Shown piece after piece: positions 19,427 through 21,660 of a stretch of 21,660 nt of DNA. The position numbers and the translations under genes are program-made. The stretch spans positions 1-21,660 of the forward strand of contig MQVO02000149.1 of assembly GCA_001986395.2 (NCBI GenBank), read 5' to 3'. The stretch is from Irpex lacteus. Taxonomy: Eukaryota; Basidiomycota; Agaricomycetes; Polyporales; Irpicaceae. The notes below the pieces were generated by a model. It did no database searches and had not been told where the DNA came from. It worked only from the letters and a program-made list of their open reading frames with translations. Each line of letters starts with the position of its first letter. Within the stretch, counting starts at the first letter, position 1.

Positions 19427-19841
19427 TCATCTTTCACGGAGGCCACACTCGCTCGCAACCGGACATCGAGAAGAAGGGAGGTCGTCTGTAGTGGAGTGAT
19501 ATGGAAGGAATACCTGCGGGTACGTCGTTGCTATCGCCGCCAAGTCCCTGTCGTGCTAATTGTTACCTTACCATGCACTCCCGGGGGGTATTACCCAAGG
19601 TCGTCGATAATGACATGGGACCTCGTTCGTTACGCGATGGGGCTTCGCTCCAGAGCTCAATCTCGTACAATTGAGGGTACAACATAATGTCACTCAGGCA
19701 TTGGCGGACCATCCGCTTCATTGAAGTGATAATCCTTGTGGCAAGAGAGGTAAGTTCCTGCACATGGAGTTAGTCTACTCAGTAGTAGTGTCGATTATGT
19801 AGAAATCTGTAGAATGATACGCAGTTCGGCTGTTTATCCAT
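19427..19841 (-). CDS. Complete small spliced gene, 97 residues, unknown function
   Basis: Three minus-strand exons: 19841-19821 (ATG, MDKQPNC), 19757-19572, 19513-19427 (stop TGA). All lengths are multiples of three (21, 186 and 87), so phase 0 is kept. Intron 1 (19820-19758) has GTATCA, a GACTAACTCC branch and TGTGCAG; intron 2 (19571-19514) has GTAAGG and CCGCAG. The middle exon reads ELTSLATRIITSMKRMVRQC, LSDIMLYPQLYEIELWSEAP, SRNERGPMSLSTT: an amphipathic first half and a polar second half. No signal peptide or membrane segment. No family is recognised, and a longer gene upstream is possible. Confidence 0.55.
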
Positions 19842-20219
19842 TAATTTATTGGCCGACTTGAGTCCCTGACTCCGGAAACGAATCGAGTGTGAAGTTAAAT
19901 AAACATACGGGTGCGATCAACACTATACACGGATTACACAAGTAAGAAATCCGAAGGATCTCGTGTATACTATCGCCGTACACATGTAATCGTACGCGTA
20001 CACAGAAGGCTCATAGTATCCGGTTTGCGTGAGACATATCCATGCGTACTTTAAGTATACTCGGTCGGAGGATAGCAGCGAATACGAGGAATGGATATTC
20101 AATTATTATGGCTAGCTACTGAACATGGGGAGGTATCTAAGGGTACGCGCAGTACAAGCAATATGTTCGCGCTCTCGGTAGCCACCGATCGAGCCTTCAA
20201 ATACGCAAGAATCAGCATT
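19842..20219. other. No supported gene
   Basis: AT-richer DNA with many GTATAC/GTACAC palindromic strings (19925-20060). A plus-strand frame at 20091-20330 has no splice or start support and overlaps the antisense exon group. Confidence 0.35.
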
Positions 20220-21003
20220 TTATTCACGATTTATAGAGTCAATAACGAACCTGTTATTGCAAAGTCTCGGCATGCGAGGCGTTTGCGTGCCCTCGCAGAG
20301 CCCCAACATACGGGCGTAATCTCCCCGTAACCCGCTAGCGTGTCTGTCCCAAAAATAAGAGTTAGCATTCGTCCATAACAAGGTCAAAAGCAATAACTCA
20401 CTTGAAACACAGGGACATAATTTCTCCCTAAGAGAGAAACATTCTCCTTCACGAGATACGACGTACGAGCATAGTCTCCCCGTCCCGAAGGTTCGTTCAG
20501 AGGGTGAAAGGGGTTCGGCTATATGCGATAGCGTGGACATTAGTAGGATTCCGTTGGAACATGACAACACGAAGACTTACCGGATTTGTTGCAAAGCAAC
20601 ATGGTGACGTATTGCAGCGGTCCTTGACATGTCAAATTCCTGCATGAGGAGCAATTAGCACGCGTTGCTTCATGATTAATGGGTGAAAACATACCTGAAA
20701 TGTACGACCATAATCTCCCCATGCGATAAGTCGTTCGGTCTCCGCGTGGTCAGGCATACGAGCATAGTCTCCCCGTCCCGAAGGTGCGTGGAGTCCACGA
20801 ACGGGGGCTACCTATACGGGTGATAAAGGGACGGTCAGCGTGGTTAAGTTATGTAAATAGACGTGAGAGCTTACGTTCAAGGGGACAAGGTGACGGGACG
20901 GTGAGCGAGGGTGGAGGCTCTGCTACAAGCATATGTCAGGCATGCACGGCAACCGAGTAGATAGCATACACTCACAGTCACATAACGAACGCTCGACGTT
21001 CAT
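20220..21003 (-). CDS. Spliced minus-strand gene with duplicated RGDYAR exon, frame broken
   Basis: From an ATG at 21003 (MNVERSLCD) four exons join in phase: 21003-20976, 20922-20875, 20807-20695, 20639-20581. The introns are 53 to 67 bases (GTGAGT/CCTGACAT/TTGTAG, GTAAGC/CTTAAC/GGTAG, GTATGT/GCTAAT/TGCAG). Exon 3 holds APSGRGDYAR and WGDYGRTFQ; exon 4 reads EFDMSRTAAIRHHVALQQI. The next exon (20518-20402) is a 39-codon copy of exon 3 with EPSGRGDYAR and VPVFQ, behind a perfect intron (GTAAGT, CTACTAATG, TATAG), but joining it puts the frame out by one base. A third RGDYAR lies at 20303-20320. Either an indel in the assembly or a decaying copy explains this. Earlier ATGs in the leader make the start uncertain. 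No family is known to me. Confidence 0.5.
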
Positions 21004-21660
21004 GGGTAGCACGGCTCTGTGCGGGACACGAAGGGGGACATCAGGGACAGTCTGACGTGTTAAAGGAGAATCAGTACATGTGCAAGGCGGTAAACATATA
21101 TAACATAACATACCTTCGAGCAGTCGCATGGCGTGGCGTGGGTCAGATGGTAATGCAGGCGGAGTGAGCGAGCAGACGAGTGCGAGGAGTGAGAAGGGAG
21201 AAGGGATGAGGGCCGGGAGTGAGAAGAGAGAATAGATGAAGGACCTCATCACCTTCCGCCGTCCTTTTATACACTTTCCGGACAGGGAGACGCCCTCGTC
21301 CCGATGACGCATCGTCGGACAGATGGGTCATGTGCAGCAGCTTGTTTGCATGTCAAAGTTCTCCCTCGGATCCTCGAATCGTCGGTGGCCGCCCTCGATC
21401 TCTTGCAATATATCCGAGAGACGCGCTCGAGCCCCATTTCCATGTCTTCCCAGCTCAACGCCCGCTGCAGTCTCATTAATTCTCCTGTACGAGTTAGGGA
21501 CTTCGACGATCCGAATGACGGAAAATGCAAGTCCCATACTTTGGATTTAAAGCGCCACCCTGAAATGTCAGGTCTTTCTCTGCAGTGCCCGTTGACAATT
21601 TTGACGTGTCTCGAGCGCGATGCGCTCCTCGCAATCCAGGCCTCGGAGCATCGTCTTTGG
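20882..21660. repeat. Right copy of terminal direct repeat
   Basis: This is the 779-base partner of 1-776. It contains the promoter and first exons of a minus-strand gene that continues left past the repeat boundary into 20,200-20,880; in the left copy the same gene runs off the window edge. All three differing bases are insertions in short runs, which is typical of long-read consensus error. Confidence 0.97.
21176..21271 (-). promoter_or_regulatory. TATA promoter of the RGDYAR gene
   Basis: TATAAAA at 21271-21265 (minus strand) is followed by a pyrimidine-rich initiator. A leader exon ends at 21114, its intron (GTATGT to ACGTCAG, 21113-21052) removes 62 bases, and the coding part begins in the next exon. 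Confidence 0.6.

Noticed and set aside
20765..20790. CRISPR-like spaced repeat at 20308, 20465, 20703 and 20757
   Set aside because: Spacings are irregular (53 to 238 bases), the motif codes RGDYAR within spliced exons, and the genome is eukaryotic.
1..21660. tRNA, rRNA or long transposon (reverse transcriptase, transposase, LTR) in the window
   Set aside because: No cloverleaf with tRNA boxes, no rRNA core sequence and no catalytic motifs of such enzymes were seen in any frame.

Overview
The window looks like nuclear DNA of a filamentous basidiomycete (Agaricomycetes). The evidence is the gene style: short introns of about 40 to 70 bases with GTRNGT donors, CTRAY or CTCAC branch sites and YAG acceptors, C/T-rich promoters, and two gene types that I associate with this group (a Rho-binding GBD/FH3 formin-like protein and a YWR/GWP protein). 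A Rhizoctonia/Ceratobasidium relative is my best guess, mainly from the GACG minisatellite that reads as TPDARRPT-like peptides in several frames. The genus is inference.

Layout. 1-776 is repeated almost exactly at 20882-21660, so the two ends overlap. 1-4210 holds intron-rich minus-strand genes of unknown function, including a ten-exon model (4210 to 2576) that stays in phase throughout and a smaller one (2541 to 1877). 4211-7640 is poorly resolved, with a few exon-like pieces. 7643-8582 is a well-supported plus-strand gene of the YWR/GWP family. 8950-9480 has strong hairpins and a cluster of three ACGCGT boxes just before a short plus-strand gene start (9498). 9785-11900 is a GC-rich block of nested repeats: a GACG minisatellite, paired-base-changing hairpins, a 110-base repeat and a 365-base duplication. 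11970-12405 is the 3' end of an unidentified plus-strand gene. 12995-15167 is the best gene of the window, a formin-type GBD/FH3 protein, with one surplus base in a G run. 16430-18345 is a degenerate minisatellite of about 140 bases per unit whose minus strand carries splice-site signals in almost every unit. 18490-21271 holds further short minus-strand spliced genes, the last with its own TATA-type promoter and a duplicated RGDYAR exon.

Only the formin-like protein and, less firmly, the YWR/GWP protein can be tied to a family. The other minus-strand models rest on splice signals and reading-frame continuity, not on recognised domains. Single-base differences between the two end copies and the frameshift in the GBD/FH3 gene suggest that the assembly carries indel errors, so broken frames should not be read as true pseudogenes without read support.
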